Positions 52,694 through 61,987 of a stretch of DNA of 64,000 nucleotides are shown piece after piece. The DNA lies in NCBI GenBank assembly GCA_026184435.1, contig CP046447.1; one strand, written 5' to 3'. Each line of letters opens with the position of its first letter. Position 1 is the first letter of the stretch. The notes under the pieces are model-generated. The model was not told where the DNA came from, made no database searches, and saw only the letters and a list, made by a program, of their open reading frames with translations. Made by a program: the position numbers and the translations under genes. Source of the DNA: JAADFF01 sp013153035 (GTDB lineage Bacteria > Coprothermobacterota > Coprothermobacteria > Coprothermobacterales > JAADFF01).

Positions 52694-53700
52694 TTGCTAT
52701 CACCACCCTGTGAAGAAGACTGCTTGTTTAAGGATTGGAGAAGATTGTCAAGATTGATAATCTTCACTCCGTCTCCTACGACAATAAATTTCACGCCATT
52801 TTCCGACATCTTTTTCAGTGCCTCATAGAAAAGTTCTGTTTCCACAACTTTAGGGGCTTCTGAATGCCTTTGTATAAGGAGTCTTAATCTACCGGCACGC
52901 CCCTCAGCCTCCTTAATACGCTGGTATTTATATGCTTCAGCTTCATTGATGGTTTTCGAGGCAGTACCTTTTACTTCCGCAAGCACTTTATTGGCATAGC
53001 TTTGAGCTTCTAGTATGGTCTTTTCCTTTTCAGCTCTTGCTGAGATAACATCGTTAAATGCCCCTTGTACCTCGTCGGGAGGCATGACATCTTGTATCTG
53101 TACGGCTGTGATATTAAGACCATATCCTAAGTCTCTCATGATTTCCTGTATGCGCTGCTTTGTCTCTGTTTGTACAAGCTCTTTGCCTGTTGTCAGTATT
53201 TCGTCGAATGAATGTGATGCTACAACCTGTCTGAATACACTTTCTGCAGTGTCTCTAATGATTTTTTCCAGTTTTTTCTTATCTGATGGTAGATTGATGA
53301 CATACTTGGCTGGATCGGATACCTTGTATTGCATGGCCCAATATACATGGACAATTTTATTGTCTGATGTTAGCATTTTGCTTTCACCTGGAACATCTTT
53401 GTACTTTGCCGGTGGTCCGGGGTCTATGGTACGGTATCCAAATTCGTATCTTCTTATCTCCTCTACAGAGACAACCTGGACGCTGTCGATGAACGGTATT
53501 TTGAAGTGGATGCCGGCATCTTTTATGTCCATGAGTTTACCAAATCTAAACACAACTGCTTGCGAGCCTGTGGGTACGATGTAGAAAGAGCTGTATACAA
53601 GGTAGACGAGGAATAGTGCTATAAGAATACCCCATATGGATATTTTGCGGTTTCTTATATGGATATGCTCTCTGGTGGGAATTTTAAACTCTGATTGCAT
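52690..53700 (-). CDS. hflK: HflK-like SPFH membrane protein
   Basis: A 336-residue partner of HflC: short N-terminal cytoplasmic region, one helix (about 24-43), PTGSQAVVFRFGKLMDI opening the SPFH domain, HVYWAMQYKVSDPAKYV, and a coiled coil with AEAYKYQRIKEAEG. ATG 53700 is 6 nt after GGAGGTG; the in-frame ATG at 53721 lies upstream of it. First gene of hflK-hflC-THEP1. FtsH is not in the window. Confidence 0.92.
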   Translation of the reverse strand: MQSEFKIPTREHIHIRNRKISIWGILIALFLVYLVYSSFYIVPTGSQAVVFRFGKLMDIKDAGIHFKIPFIDSVQVVSVEEIRRYEFGYRTIDPGPPAKYKDVPGESKMLTSDNKIVHVYWAMQYKVSDPAKYVINLPSDKKKLEKIIRDTAESVFRQVVASHSFDEILTTGKELVQTETKQRIQEIMRDLGYGLNITAVQIQDVMPPDEVQGAFNDVISARAEKEKTILEAQSYANKVLAEVKGTASKTINEAEAYKYQRIKEAEGRAGRLRLLIQRHSEAPKVVETELFYEALKKMSENGVKFIVVGDGVKIINLDNLLQSLNKQSSSQGGDSK

Positions 53701-53828
53701 AGACTTCACCTCCATCGCCATTGTATCATGGGGTTTAGTGATGGTATAGGAGGATGTTTTTTTGTATGTATATAGCTATAGTGTGCTAATTGGAGTATTG
53801 TGGTAAAGTCTATATAGCGGAGGTGATA

Positions 53829-54797
53829 ATGTTGAGTGCATTATACGATAAAAAATTTGTTCAAATATCAGGTGGTCTTCATGGTTTTGCTATAGAAATG
53901 CCTACAAATGATTGGAAAAAGACATATGCTTTGTCTTCTCAAAATATCAGGGTGCTTTCTGCTCCTGGGGTTTTTCGGGCTGTTGTTATTGGAGAAACAG
54001 AAGGGGAAGTAGAAGATTTATTTCGTATGATTAGAGATAAACTGAACAATGTAAGTGACGATACCGCACCAGCAGAAGACATTTCTCTTATTCACAATAT
54101 TCTTTATGAGTATCTTGATGAGAAGGTTGTTGGTGATATTGCACCTTATATTGTGTCCTCGGTTACTACTCTGGGGTTTGATGATGTTGAATCTAATCTG
54201 GTGGTTATTCCCACGCCAGAAACAATATATGAGACTACTGTATCGGGCATTCCAGGTGTGCTAATAATGAAGGTATGGTTTGTTCCTATTGGTAAAACGG
54301 AGGATATTCTCTATTTGATGGGGGTATTACCGGCATTTAATCCTGCTACCATAGTGGACAGCATGGAAATACCTGGTTCTATAAAAATGCCAACGATTAT
54401 TTCCTCTGGGGTTTCTTCAGATCGTTTAGGCAATACGTTTATCATTGCACCGTGGATTCTTGTTCCCGTCGATGAGGAGAAAAAGGGTAGAACATTTATA
54501 GATAGTATCTTTTCTATTACTTCCATGGACTTTTTGCCACAGGAACTTGTTAAGAGAAATACTTTAGATGCATTTAGAGGAAGATTGAAGACTTCGCTTT
54601 CTATATTGTTTAATCGTCCTTCTGCTAGATTGCTTACTATCATGGATATTACATCTCCTCTGCGTTCGAGACTTTTACCAGAAGATATTGTGTCTCTGGT
54701 GCCGCGTATGGATCTCATTGGTTTTAAGAGAATCTTTAGAGTTATTAGAACATCTCCAGTGAAAGATATTGTTGCTTACCCGGAGGTGAAAGTATGA
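53829..54797 (+). CDS. Unknown protein, first gene of a six-gene operon
   Basis: A 322-residue soluble protein without signal peptide or membrane helix. Alternating strands and helices, with repeats of hydrophobic beta segments (VESNLVVIPTPETIYE, NTFIIAPWILVPVDEEKKG). Not recognised. GGAGGTG lies 3 nt before ATG 53829 and 6 nt before TTG 53832; the latter fits this genome's spacing better and would remove one residue. It shares ATGA with the next gene. Confidence 0.65.
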   Translation: MLSALYDKKFVQISGGLHGFAIEMPTNDWKKTYALSSQNIRVLSAPGVFRAVVIGETEGEVEDLFRMIRDKLNNVSDDTAPAEDISLIHNILYEYLDEKVVGDIAPYIVSSVTTLGFDDVESNLVVIPTPETIYETTVSGIPGVLIMKVWFVPIGKTEDILYLMGVLPAFNPATIVDSMEIPGSIKMPTIISSGVSSDRLGNTFIIAPWILVPVDEEKKGRTFIDSIFSITSMDFLPQELVKRNTLDAFRGRLKTSLSILFNRPSARLLTIMDITSPLRSRLLPEDIVSLVPRMDLIGFKRIFRVIRTSPVKDIVAYPEVKV

Positions 54798-55762
54798 ATA
54801 TTATTGTAGATAGAAAATACTCCGTCTTAAATAGTGATCCCTCCTTAAGCTTCTTTTCATTGTCTGTTTCTGCTAAAGATGTGCACACAAGGGCTCTGGC
54901 AGTTTACTTTAGTGCAATGATGGGTTCTTTGCTAGATATAGATATTCCACTAAAGGAAGATGGCTTATATGCGGTATCTAATGGTATTTATGTGTTTGGT
55001 AAACAGATGACAGGTGAGTATCTATTATATCTTGTAGGTGATTACGAGGGGATAGACAAGGTAATGGGAGATATCTTTAACTTTATATCGGGAAAGAATG
55101 GAAATTTAGAGGGTATGGGAAAGGTATTTGATAAAATGTCTGCACTTGTTCCACATATTGCTGCGTATCCTGCTCCTGTAGCTGCATTGTATAAGTTTGT
55201 GTGGGAGAAAATGCTTCACATCGAACCTGTTGATGATGTCGATGTTATGTATCTCAATAAGATTAGTCTTATACTGAAAAGGCCAGATACGGCTCTTGCC
55301 TTTACCAGTCTTGAAAAGTACAACACAGATGTCAAAGATAGACCGGTTCTTGTTATAGGGGATTTGCCTGCTGAGTATGAATATATCGATAAGCTGGTTA
55401 GTGGGGTTAGCTATAAAGGAAAGCTATACTTGCATCCGTTACGTAGTGTAAAAGATGTTTTTTATGGTTATCTGGTAAAGTGGTGGTATCAAGATAAAGG
55501 GTATGGTGTAATTTTCGAGAGAATTAGAGATTACCTGCTACTTTATGTTTATGGTAAAAAGAACATACCCGATTTACCAAGTATAGAGTATGTTGAACAT
55601 TATAGCCTCCTGTGGAAAGAGGCTGTTGCTGACCCTATAGAGCGTGTTCTTGCTCTCGGTATTGTTGGCCATATTTTTACAGAAGGTGATTTAGAGGTTC
55701 CGGTTTGTGAAGCTTGGGATGATGTGATGGTTACGAATTTCCGTGTGAGGGGGAGAGCATAG
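54794..55762 (+). CDS. Unknown protein, second gene of the operon
   Basis: A 322-residue soluble protein of the same length as the first gene's product, with no clear family. It has a Lys/Tyr-rich middle and a C-terminal helical part (YVEHYSLLWKEAVADPIERVLALGIVGH). No signal peptide. It starts in the stop of the preceding gene and overlaps the membrane gene by 1 nt, which points to strongly coupled expression. Confidence 0.65.
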   Translation: MNIIVDRKYSVLNSDPSLSFFSLSVSAKDVHTRALAVYFSAMMGSLLDIDIPLKEDGLYAVSNGIYVFGKQMTGEYLLYLVGDYEGIDKVMGDIFNFISGKNGNLEGMGKVFDKMSALVPHIAAYPAPVAALYKFVWEKMLHIEPVDDVDVMYLNKISLILKRPDTALAFTSLEKYNTDVKDRPVLVIGDLPAEYEYIDKLVSGVSYKGKLYLHPLRSVKDVFYGYLVKWWYQDKGYGVIFERIRDYLLLYVYGKKNIPDLPSIEYVEHYSLLWKEAVADPIERVLALGIVGHIFTEGDLEVPVCEAWDDVMVTNFRVRGRA

Positions 55763-56640
55763 TGGACGAAGCTTCTAAACTACCTATACCGGTTGCTGTT
55801 AGAATCAAATATATTTCATGGGATGTATGGGTGTTTTTTGTGTTATTTATATGGATAGGAGTGTTTCACGTTCTTTTCTCTCCTATGGCTGTGAAAAAGC
55901 AACTTTTACTTGACTGGTTACCTGAGATGGTAAAACACTCATCACAAACTATTGCTATAGGTAAAGACATGGAATCTGCTATAAACATGGCATCTACATT
56001 AACTTTTACCTTGCTGGATATATCTCTTAGAAGTATGGCATGGTGGGTGTCAACATATGCTGTACTCAGATATGCTGTATCTGGAAAAGGGGTCAAGGCT
56101 TTTCTTGTGCCTATTGGGAAGAAATATATGCTTGTTGCGGATAAATTAAAGACTTATAGGGCTATGATATTGATTGCTACTATGTTGGCTGCCGGTCTTT
56201 ATGCTGTTAAAGATTATGTGCTTTATGTTCTACTTATATCTAAGGGTATAGATCCTGTATCTGCTGGTTGGTTGTTTATTGTCAATCTTGGAGGCATTAT
56301 TTCCATGATTGTTGTTACCATTATATGGGTACTTTTGCCGGACAAATGGCTTGCCAAGATGTGGCTTGTTAGAGCGGCATTGAATGAGGAAAAAGATACT
56401 ATCTTATCTATTGATATAGCTCCCCGTAATTTTATAGGTTATTTTGTTGCCTTTTCTATGGTGTCTGCCGTGGTAGTGCTTATTACATATCCCAGTGTAG
56501 CCTATCTTTTACCACTTGTTTTTGTCCCGCTCTTGATAGAATGGTGGATGGGAGGCGTTGTTGTCTCTTTGTTTACAAAAATGTTGACTGGCATGGTTAA
56601 GCCAGCTGTGCATATAGAAAGTGAGGGTGTATGGGTATAA
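55762..56640 (+). CDS. Polytopic membrane protein of the unknown operon
   Basis: A 292-residue protein with about six transmembrane helices (near 20-40, 75-110, 128-160, 170-195, 220-245, 248-270). Not recognised. GTG 55762 uses the last base of the previous stop codon. It probably anchors the products of the neighbouring soluble genes at the membrane, an inference from operon layout. Confidence 0.65.
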   Translation: MDEASKLPIPVAVRIKYISWDVWVFFVLFIWIGVFHVLFSPMAVKKQLLLDWLPEMVKHSSQTIAIGKDMESAINMASTLTFTLLDISLRSMAWWVSTYAVLRYAVSGKGVKAFLVPIGKKYMLVADKLKTYRAMILIATMLAAGLYAVKDYVLYVLLISKGIDPVSAGWLFIVNLGGIISMIVVTIIWVLLPDKWLAKMWLVRAALNEEKDTILSIDIAPRNFIGYFVAFSMVSAVVVLITYPSVAYLLPLVFVPLLIEWWMGGVVVSLFTKMLTGMVKPAVHIESEGVWV

Positions 56641-57341
56641 GACAGCTTTATGTTGTAATGCCAAAATGGGAAAGATGTGCTGGTAGGGAGTGGCTTTATT
56701 TTCTCATTTCTGAGTTTATACGAAGAAAATATCGTGTTACTGTTATTGCCCCTGTTTCTTTGTATCCACCCGATATTGATGCTGATGTGTTTTATATTCC
56801 CAAAGAGGTGCTTACACCATATACCTCGGCCCCATTTAGTATGCCTTCACATATTAAAGAATTAGTTTTGTCAGGTGAGAAGGTGCTTATCTCTTTGCCA
56901 TATAATTCACTGGCACTGTCTCTGTCTTCTATACTCAAAGATATAAAAGGTCAGTACTATGTTATATGGCACCATATGTGCAAACCTACCTTTCTTGGGG
57001 TTGAAAAGAAATCCCATGCCAGGTTGCTGAAATATGCTAAAAAGGTGTTTGTTCCTTATCCAGGTCTTCCTCTTCCTACAGAAGATGTTAATGTGGTGAG
57101 GGCTCCTCTTCCCCGTATAGATGTGCCGTTTACTACATATTATCTCAGGGTGTTTTTGCCTGAGCTAAAACTATATGAGCCGTTTCCTTATAGGGCCATG
57201 CTTAGGGTAAAAGCGGGAGCTACACCCGCCTCTTTGCCGGGAGAGTGGAGAGATATTTGGAGAGAGGTGCTGGATAACCAGCTTCCTACACTAAGAGAAA
57301 CATTTGTATGGTATAGCCATGAAATATGGGAAGGGATTTAG
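56631..57341 (+). CDS. Glycosyltransferase-like single-domain protein, uncertain
   Basis: A 236-residue protein with a Rossmann-like order. The start QLYVVMPKWERCAGREWLY resembles the N-terminal domain of GT-B glycosyltransferases (glycosyltransferase 4-like), continuing with YRVTVIAPVSLYP and YYVIWHHMCKP. No C-terminal donor domain with an E-x7-E motif is visible, so it may be inactive or need a partner. GAGGGTGT precedes the ATG, overlapping the membrane gene by 10 nt. Confidence 0.55.
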   Translation: MGIRQLYVVMPKWERCAGREWLYFLISEFIRRKYRVTVIAPVSLYPPDIDADVFYIPKEVLTPYTSAPFSMPSHIKELVLSGEKVLISLPYNSLALSLSSILKDIKGQYYVIWHHMCKPTFLGVEKKSHARLLKYAKKVFVPYPGLPLPTEDVNVVRAPLPRIDVPFTTYYLRVFLPELKLYEPFPYRAMLRVKAGATPASLPGEWRDIWREVLDNQLPTLRETFVWYSHEIWEGI

Positions 57342-57933
57342 AACTTCCTTTTTTACAGTAATACTTGTTATCGGTTTAGGCTTTGTGTTTTCTTTGCTTT
57401 CTCGTAGTCCTTCTCCATCTTCTGATGCTTCTTTGCCACCGTATTCTGCAAAGCAAATATCAATATTACAGAGGTACCTTGATTGTGTTCCTTATATAGG
57501 CTATGAGCGATTATATGATGCGTGGCGAATGGAGGCGAAAACGGCCCTTGATATGGATATTGTAATTGCACCTGTTTATAGGGCTAAAAACTTGGCTTCT
57601 TCTTTGGCTCCCGGCTTGGGATTAGGTCCTGAAGATAGGGAGCTAATAAACTTTGCCATGATACTTGTAATGCGGGAGGATCTTATAAAGTGGTATAAAG
57701 AGCACTTAGATAAGGAGAGTTTTTTTTCGTTTCAGAAAACCCATGTGGGATATCTGCACTGGAATGAGAATGGTAGCTGTATAGACTACTCGTTTATTCC
57801 TATTTCTGCACTTCCATATCGTTTAAGAGATATAGATATAAAGGCTACATGGGATACTGCACGCCTTATGGGAATAGATGTTGCTGGTTATGTTGATGGT
57901 GTTTATATAGAGAAAGTTTTGTATAAACGGTGA
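57319..57933 (+). CDS. Anchored extracytoplasmic protein, unknown
   Basis: A 204-residue protein with an N-terminal signal-anchor (about 8-28, SFFTVILVIGLGFVFSLL), then an Ser/Pro linker (SRSPSPSSDASLPP) and a soluble exterior domain with a Trp- and Tyr-rich core. Not recognised. ATG 57319 overlaps the preceding gene by 23 nt; no strong ribosome site, so coupling is likely. Confidence 0.65.
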   Translation: MKYGKGFRTSFFTVILVIGLGFVFSLLSRSPSPSSDASLPPYSAKQISILQRYLDCVPYIGYERLYDAWRMEAKTALDMDIVIAPVYRAKNLASSLAPGLGLGPEDRELINFAMILVMREDLIKWYKEHLDKESFFSFQKTHVGYLHWNENGSCIDYSFIPISALPYRLRDIDIKATWDTARLMGIDVAGYVDGVYIEKVLYKR

Positions 57934-58018
57934 TTGTTAAGAGCATTAAGAACTTATAGGTTACTACACGGAGAATAAGTTTTATAATTTTTATGCCCAG
58001 AAAAAAAAGGAGGAAACT

Positions 58019-58447
58019 ATGACACCAGATGATGCACTGATGAATGAAATTATGGCAGAAATGGGATTCGACCCATATAAGGGAAAATATGGTGAAGGAT
58101 GGTTTCGCTATATTCGGGCTATAAAAGGTGGGCTTTTGGGAGAGGTTGGATCATATTATCTTCATGATTATATCCTTGTAAAGTATCCTTCTAAAGAGGA
58201 TATTATATCTATGCTTGCTCCAGTAGATGGTGTTATGACACAGAGAATTGCCCTTGTTTCAGACCACTGGGATAAAAAGCATTTTTCTAAGAGTTTCTGG
58301 TTAGGATTTAAGGGATTTGCGGAAGTTGCTTACATCTCACCTCATGAAGAGGGGAAATACGCTCCGAGAAAGTTTCGTGACCTTAGTTATATCTGGTATG
58401 TGGCAAAAACCGCCTATGCTAAGCATAGGGGTTTAGACAATATATAA
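58019..58447 (+). CDS. Unknown small cytoplasmic protein
   Basis: A 142-residue soluble protein, not recognised, with an aromatic- and Lys-rich sequence (GWFRYIRAIKGG, HFSKSFWLGFKGFAEVAYIS). It lies 85 nt after the membrane-anchored gene and 16 nt before cstA, with AGGAGG before its ATG. It may close the unknown operon or belong with cstA. Confidence 0.65.
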   Translation: MTPDDALMNEIMAEMGFDPYKGKYGEGWFRYIRAIKGGLLGEVGSYYLHDYILVKYPSKEDIISMLAPVDGVMTQRIALVSDHWDKKHFSKSFWLGFKGFAEVAYISPHEEGKYAPRKFRDLSYIWYVAKTAYAKHRGLDNI

Positions 58448-58463
58448 CTAGGAGGTGAGATTC

Positions 58464-60089
58464 ATGCTTTTGACACTGCTGTTTATTATTGCAGCGGCTT
58501 GGTTTATCTTTGGTTACTATTGGTATGGTGGTTATCTTGCCAATGTGTTTGAGCTTGATGACAACAATCCAACACCTGCTCATTCTAAATTTGATGGTGT
58601 AGACTATGTTCCTGCCCATCCAATGGTCCTTCTTGGTCACCACTTTGCATCTATTGCCGGTGCAGGACCAATTGTCGGTCCTATCAAGGCTGCTGCCCTT
58701 TGGGGTTGGCTTCCTGCATTTTTATGGGTTACCATAGGTTCTGTGTTCTTTGGCGGTGTGCACGACATGGGTGCTGTAGTCGCATCTATGCGTCATGGTG
58801 GCCTTTCTATGGGTGAGGTTATCAAGCAGTGGGTTGGCCCCCGTGCTAAGAAATTATTCCTCATATTCACATGGCTTGCCCTTGTTCTCGTTATTGCTGT
58901 CTTCCTTGAGCTGGCAGCTGCCACCCTTGCAGCTAATGCCGCTGTAGCATTTGCAGCCACCATGTACATCTTGTTTGCTCTTATATTTGGTTACATGGTT
59001 TACAGATGGAATATTTCTCTCGGTATTGCCACACTAATTATGGTTCCTCTTGTGTTCCTTGCCGTTATTGTTGGTGTATATATGCCCAGTGTGGCAAATC
59101 TTTTCCAGTTTAATGTAATGACTTGGAAATGGATTCTTATTGCTTACATTTTCCTCGCATCTGTACTGCCAGTATGGATTCTGCTGCAGCCAAGAGACTA
59201 TCTATCTTCTTGGCTTCTCTATGTTTCCGTCTTTATAGGCGGTGTGGGTATGATATTTGGTCCTAAATTTATGGCAGATGTTAAGGAGACATTACCTGCA
59301 TTCAAAGGTTTTACACCTGCAGATGGTAAATATCTGTGGCCACTTCTGTTTATTACCATTGCCTGTGGTGCTATATCTGGTTTCCACTCACTCGTTGGTT
59401 CTGGTACTACATCTAAGCAGATCGACAAAGAGAGCCATGCCCGTATGATTGGTTATGGTGGTATGCTCCTTGAGGGTATTGTTGCAACCATTGCTATAGG
59501 TACTGTTATTATGACTGGTGGTAAGTTTACAAACCCACTGGCGACATTTGGTGATGGTATAGGTAAATTTGCAACACTCTTTGGTATTCCTCATAGTGTA
59601 GGTATGGCAATAGGTCTGCTTGCTCTGAACTCCTTTATCTTGACTTCTCTTGATACTGCTACCAGACTTGCCAGATATCAGTTCCAGGAGTTCTTTGACG
59701 GCAAGGTAGATAGATACACTGCATCCATCATTGGTATTGTATTTGCCACCATCCTGGTCTTCTCCAAGGCTACTGATGCAGCTGGTAATCCTATTCCTAT
59801 GTGGAAGGTTATTTGGCCAGTGTTTGGTTCTGCTAACCAGCTTGTTGCCGGTCTTGCACTTCTTGGTCTTGGTGTTTGGGTTATTCGTGGCCTTAAGAAA
59901 AATGCTGCATTCGCCATGTATCCTATGGTATTCATGATGATTACAACTATTACAGCACTTGGTATTCTTGTTGTTGATACTTGGAAGACTTCCAAAGTTC
60001 TCTCTATCACTGCTACATTACTGATTATTTTGGCATTGTGGCTTGCGTATGAGGCATATCTGGTGCTTCATGGAAAGGAAGCTGCCTAA
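58464..60089 (+). CDS. cstA: CstA-family peptide/pyruvate transporter
   Basis: A 541-residue carbon starvation protein A family transporter with about 15-16 helices. Hallmarks are VPAHPMVLLGHHFASIAGAG (in parts) near residue 50, GAVVASMRHGGLSMGE, ISGFHSLVGSGTTSKQI and WKVIWPVFGSANQLVAGLAL. Characterised members import peptides or pyruvate during starvation. ATG 58464 stands 6 nt after GGAGGTG; GTG 58455 is within it. A terminator follows. Confidence 0.95.
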   Translation: MLLTLLFIIAAAWFIFGYYWYGGYLANVFELDDNNPTPAHSKFDGVDYVPAHPMVLLGHHFASIAGAGPIVGPIKAAALWGWLPAFLWVTIGSVFFGGVHDMGAVVASMRHGGLSMGEVIKQWVGPRAKKLFLIFTWLALVLVIAVFLELAAATLAANAAVAFAATMYILFALIFGYMVYRWNISLGIATLIMVPLVFLAVIVGVYMPSVANLFQFNVMTWKWILIAYIFLASVLPVWILLQPRDYLSSWLLYVSVFIGGVGMIFGPKFMADVKETLPAFKGFTPADGKYLWPLLFITIACGAISGFHSLVGSGTTSKQIDKESHARMIGYGGMLLEGIVATIAIGTVIMTGGKFTNPLATFGDGIGKFATLFGIPHSVGMAIGLLALNSFILTSLDTATRLARYQFQEFFDGKVDRYTASIIGIVFATILVFSKATDAAGNPIPMWKVIWPVFGSANQLVAGLALLGLGVWVIRGLKKNAAFAMYPMVFMMITTITALGILVVDTWKTSKVLSITATLLIILALWLAYEAYLVLHGKEAA

Positions 60090-60102
60090 AAAGTATGATT
60101 GT

Positions 60103-60133
60103 AGAGGGGGAGCCTTGCTCCCCCTTTATTTAT
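60103..60133 (+). terminator. Terminator after cstA
   Basis: A 9-bp stem (AGGGGGAGC with GCTCCCCCT) with CTT loop and TTATTTATT tail. Confidence 0.88.
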
Positions 60134-60147
60134 TAGGGGTGATACAG

Positions 60148-60567
60148 ATGTTTGGAAAGAAGAAAGATAAAGAGAAGAAAATTGTTGTAAAACTGTATAT
60201 GGAAAAGGCTCAGGTATATTCTGGGTGTTTTGATATTGACTACGGTGAAACCGAGGACTTTAATACCTTTCATCTGAAAACGGAGACGGAAACGGTTAAA
60301 GAGTATATGCCTAGGCTCAGAGAAGAATTTGGTACAGAGTATGTCGATTATCAGAGCCTTGATCCCCGCAACATTCTTCTTCTACCCGATGTTTTTAAGT
60401 ATAAAATCAAAGGAAAAGAACCGTTATGGGTAATACAAAGGCCTAATGGAGAAGTATATAAAATATTTCGTGGTATGCCTCCTTATGAGGAGTTAAGGGA
60501 TGCGATAAGACAACTCCTTATTGAAGAAGGTTTTTTGAATGAAGAACAGGATTCGGACAAAAGATAG
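60148..60567 (+). CDS. Thioredoxin-like protein of a tandem pair, first copy
   Basis: A 139-residue protein. It is paralogous to the next gene: both have a strand ending VYSGC, a helix ending LREEFG/LKEEFG, DPRNILxxxDVxKYxxKG, and LWVI followed by a Gly turn. The beta-alpha-beta-alpha-beta-beta-alpha order suggests a thioredoxin fold with a single Cys at the end of strand 1, like YuzD-type proteins. ATG 60148 follows AGGGGTGATACAG. No family is named with confidence. It overlaps the second copy by 29 nt. Confidence 0.7.
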   Translation: MFGKKKDKEKKIVVKLYMEKAQVYSGCFDIDYGETEDFNTFHLKTETETVKEYMPRLREEFGTEYVDYQSLDPRNILLLPDVFKYKIKGKEPLWVIQRPNGEVYKIFRGMPPYEELRDAIRQLLIEEGFLNEEQDSDKR

Positions 60568-60961
60568 CGTGTTACTTCGCGTATTTGTAGAAAAGCCTAT
60601 TGTATATAGCGGTTGTGGTAGAGTTCCCTATAGAAAGACAGATGATTACCAATTCTTTCCTTCAAAGCAAGCCCTTGAGACTCTGAAAACTTACCTTCCA
60701 GCTCTTAAAGAAGAGTTCGGAGATCGCCTTCGCATAGAGGTTGTTGACCCGAGAAATATATTGTTTTTCTTTGATGTGCTCAAGTACGGAGTGAAAGGTA
60801 CAAATTCTTTGTGGGTTATAAAAGATAAAGATGGTAAGGTTGTGGAGGTGTATAAGGATACTCCACCTATACGAGACATTAAGAATATACTAGTAAGGCT
60901 TTTAGAAGAAAATAATGGGCATGCCGGATTATCTGCCCACCAGCATGCCCACAATATTTGA
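60539..60961 (+). CDS. Thioredoxin-like protein of a tandem pair, second copy
   Basis: A 140-residue paralogue of the previous protein, sharing KPIVYSGC, LKEEFGDRLRIEVVDPRNIL, DVLKYGVKG and LWVIKDKDGK. The C-terminal tail (GHAGLSAHQHAHNI) is His-rich and is encoded by the 33 bases that overlap the convergent flagellin gene. The ATG at 60539 follows AGAAGG inside the preceding gene. Redox or metal binding is only inferred from the single conserved Cys. Confidence 0.7.
   Translation: MKNRIRTKDSVLLRVFVEKPIVYSGCGRVPYRKTDDYQFFPSKQALETLKTYLPALKEEFGDRLRIEVVDPRNILFFFDVLKYGVKGTNSLWVIKDKDGKVVEVYKDTPPIRDIKNILVRLLEENNGHAGLSAHQHAHNI
60917..60950. repeat. Inverted repeat across two convergent gene ends
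   Basis: GGGCATGC (60917-60924) and GCATGCCC (60943-60950) form an 8-bp stem over an 18-nt loop, inside the region where the two convergent coding sequences overlap. It lacks a T tract, so its role as terminator is unproven. Confidence 0.5.
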
Positions 60962-61987
60962 GGCACTAATGTTGGCCTGAGATAAAAAGGCCAGCGCGGT
61001 ATTCTGAAGTATATCATCACGTGTTTTTATCATATATTCCTTAGCCATGTCCGCATCTCTGATACGACTAAGTGAGGCTGTCACATTGACCTTAGATATT
61101 ATAATAGCCTCTTCTTTCGTCTGAAGTCGTGAGATCATGCTTCCCACATGTGTTATCCACTCGGAAGTTGCTGTTAGCAGGGCATCAACCTTTTGTATAA
61201 GCTCGTTAACCGATGCGTTAATGTTATGAGTATCACTTGCGCCAGAAATACCAACTTTTTCTGCTATTCCTAACGATTCGTATACTTCTTTGACATTGAG
61301 TTCTGCAGAGGCATTGGTGTATCCTGTTCTTGAGTCGTATACCCTTTCTGTAATTGCAACAGATGGGTTTTCTACATTGCCTAACCTTACCGTTAGTATA
61401 TTGGCATTATCTTTCCAATTGGACCATAAATCGTCATTTTGTATATTTGCCGTATCAAATAGATAGCTTCTTTGAAATGTCACATCATCTCCGGGACCAC
61501 TACCTGTATGAAAGTGGAATGTTCTACTGGCTGATGATGTGGCTTCTGGTGGAGGGCTGCTATCTAAGAGTCCCAAGTCGTTCCACCGAGTTTCATGGGC
61601 TATTCTTACGATTTCATGCATAAAAGAGCGTATTTCTGCGGCGATGGATAATCCCTCTTCCAGCCCCATAGATTCATTAGCTGCTTGTGTAAGTTTATCT
61701 CTAATCTCAAGAAGCACATCTTTGATTTTCGTGAGACCACCTTCTGCGACGGTTAGCATGTTCTTAGCATCCCATATGTTGTCAATAGCTACCCCCAATC
61801 CTCGCTTGCGTGCTTCCATATTAATAGAAATACGGGTTCCTGCAGGGTCTTCTGCTGCATTTACAAGACGTAAGCCAAAGGCTAGTTTTTTGCCCCGTAT
61901 GGCGAGATCGTTGTTAACGAGTTTTAAGTGATACAGTGCTGATAATGCAGCGGAACTACTTCGTATATGTGTGATGTCAGACGCCAC
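60929..61987 (-). CDS. Flagellin-like protein
   Basis: A 352-residue flagellin homologue. The N-terminal D0/D1 part has AIRGKKLAFGLRLVNAAEDPAG and ISINMEARKRGLGVAIDNIWDAKNML, and the C-terminal D1/D0 part has SRIRDADMAKEYMIKTRDDILQNTALAFLSQAN, both arranged as in filament flagellins. The middle 150 residues are variable. GTG 61987 is 6 nt after AAAGGAGGTG; the frame extends upstream to 62095 without support. No other flagellar gene is in the window. Its last 33 coding bases overlap the opposite gene. Confidence 0.9.
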   Translation of the reverse strand: MASDITHIRSSSAALSALYHLKLVNNDLAIRGKKLAFGLRLVNAAEDPAGTRISINMEARKRGLGVAIDNIWDAKNMLTVAEGGLTKIKDVLLEIRDKLTQAANESMGLEEGLSIAAEIRSFMHEIVRIAHETRWNDLGLLDSSPPPEATSSASRTFHFHTGSGPGDDVTFQRSYLFDTANIQNDDLWSNWKDNANILTVRLGNVENPSVAITERVYDSRTGYTNASAELNVKEVYESLGIAEKVGISGASDTHNINASVNELIQKVDALLTATSEWITHVGSMISRLQTKEEAIIISKVNVTASLSRIRDADMAKEYMIKTRDDILQNTALAFLSQANISASNIVGMLVGR

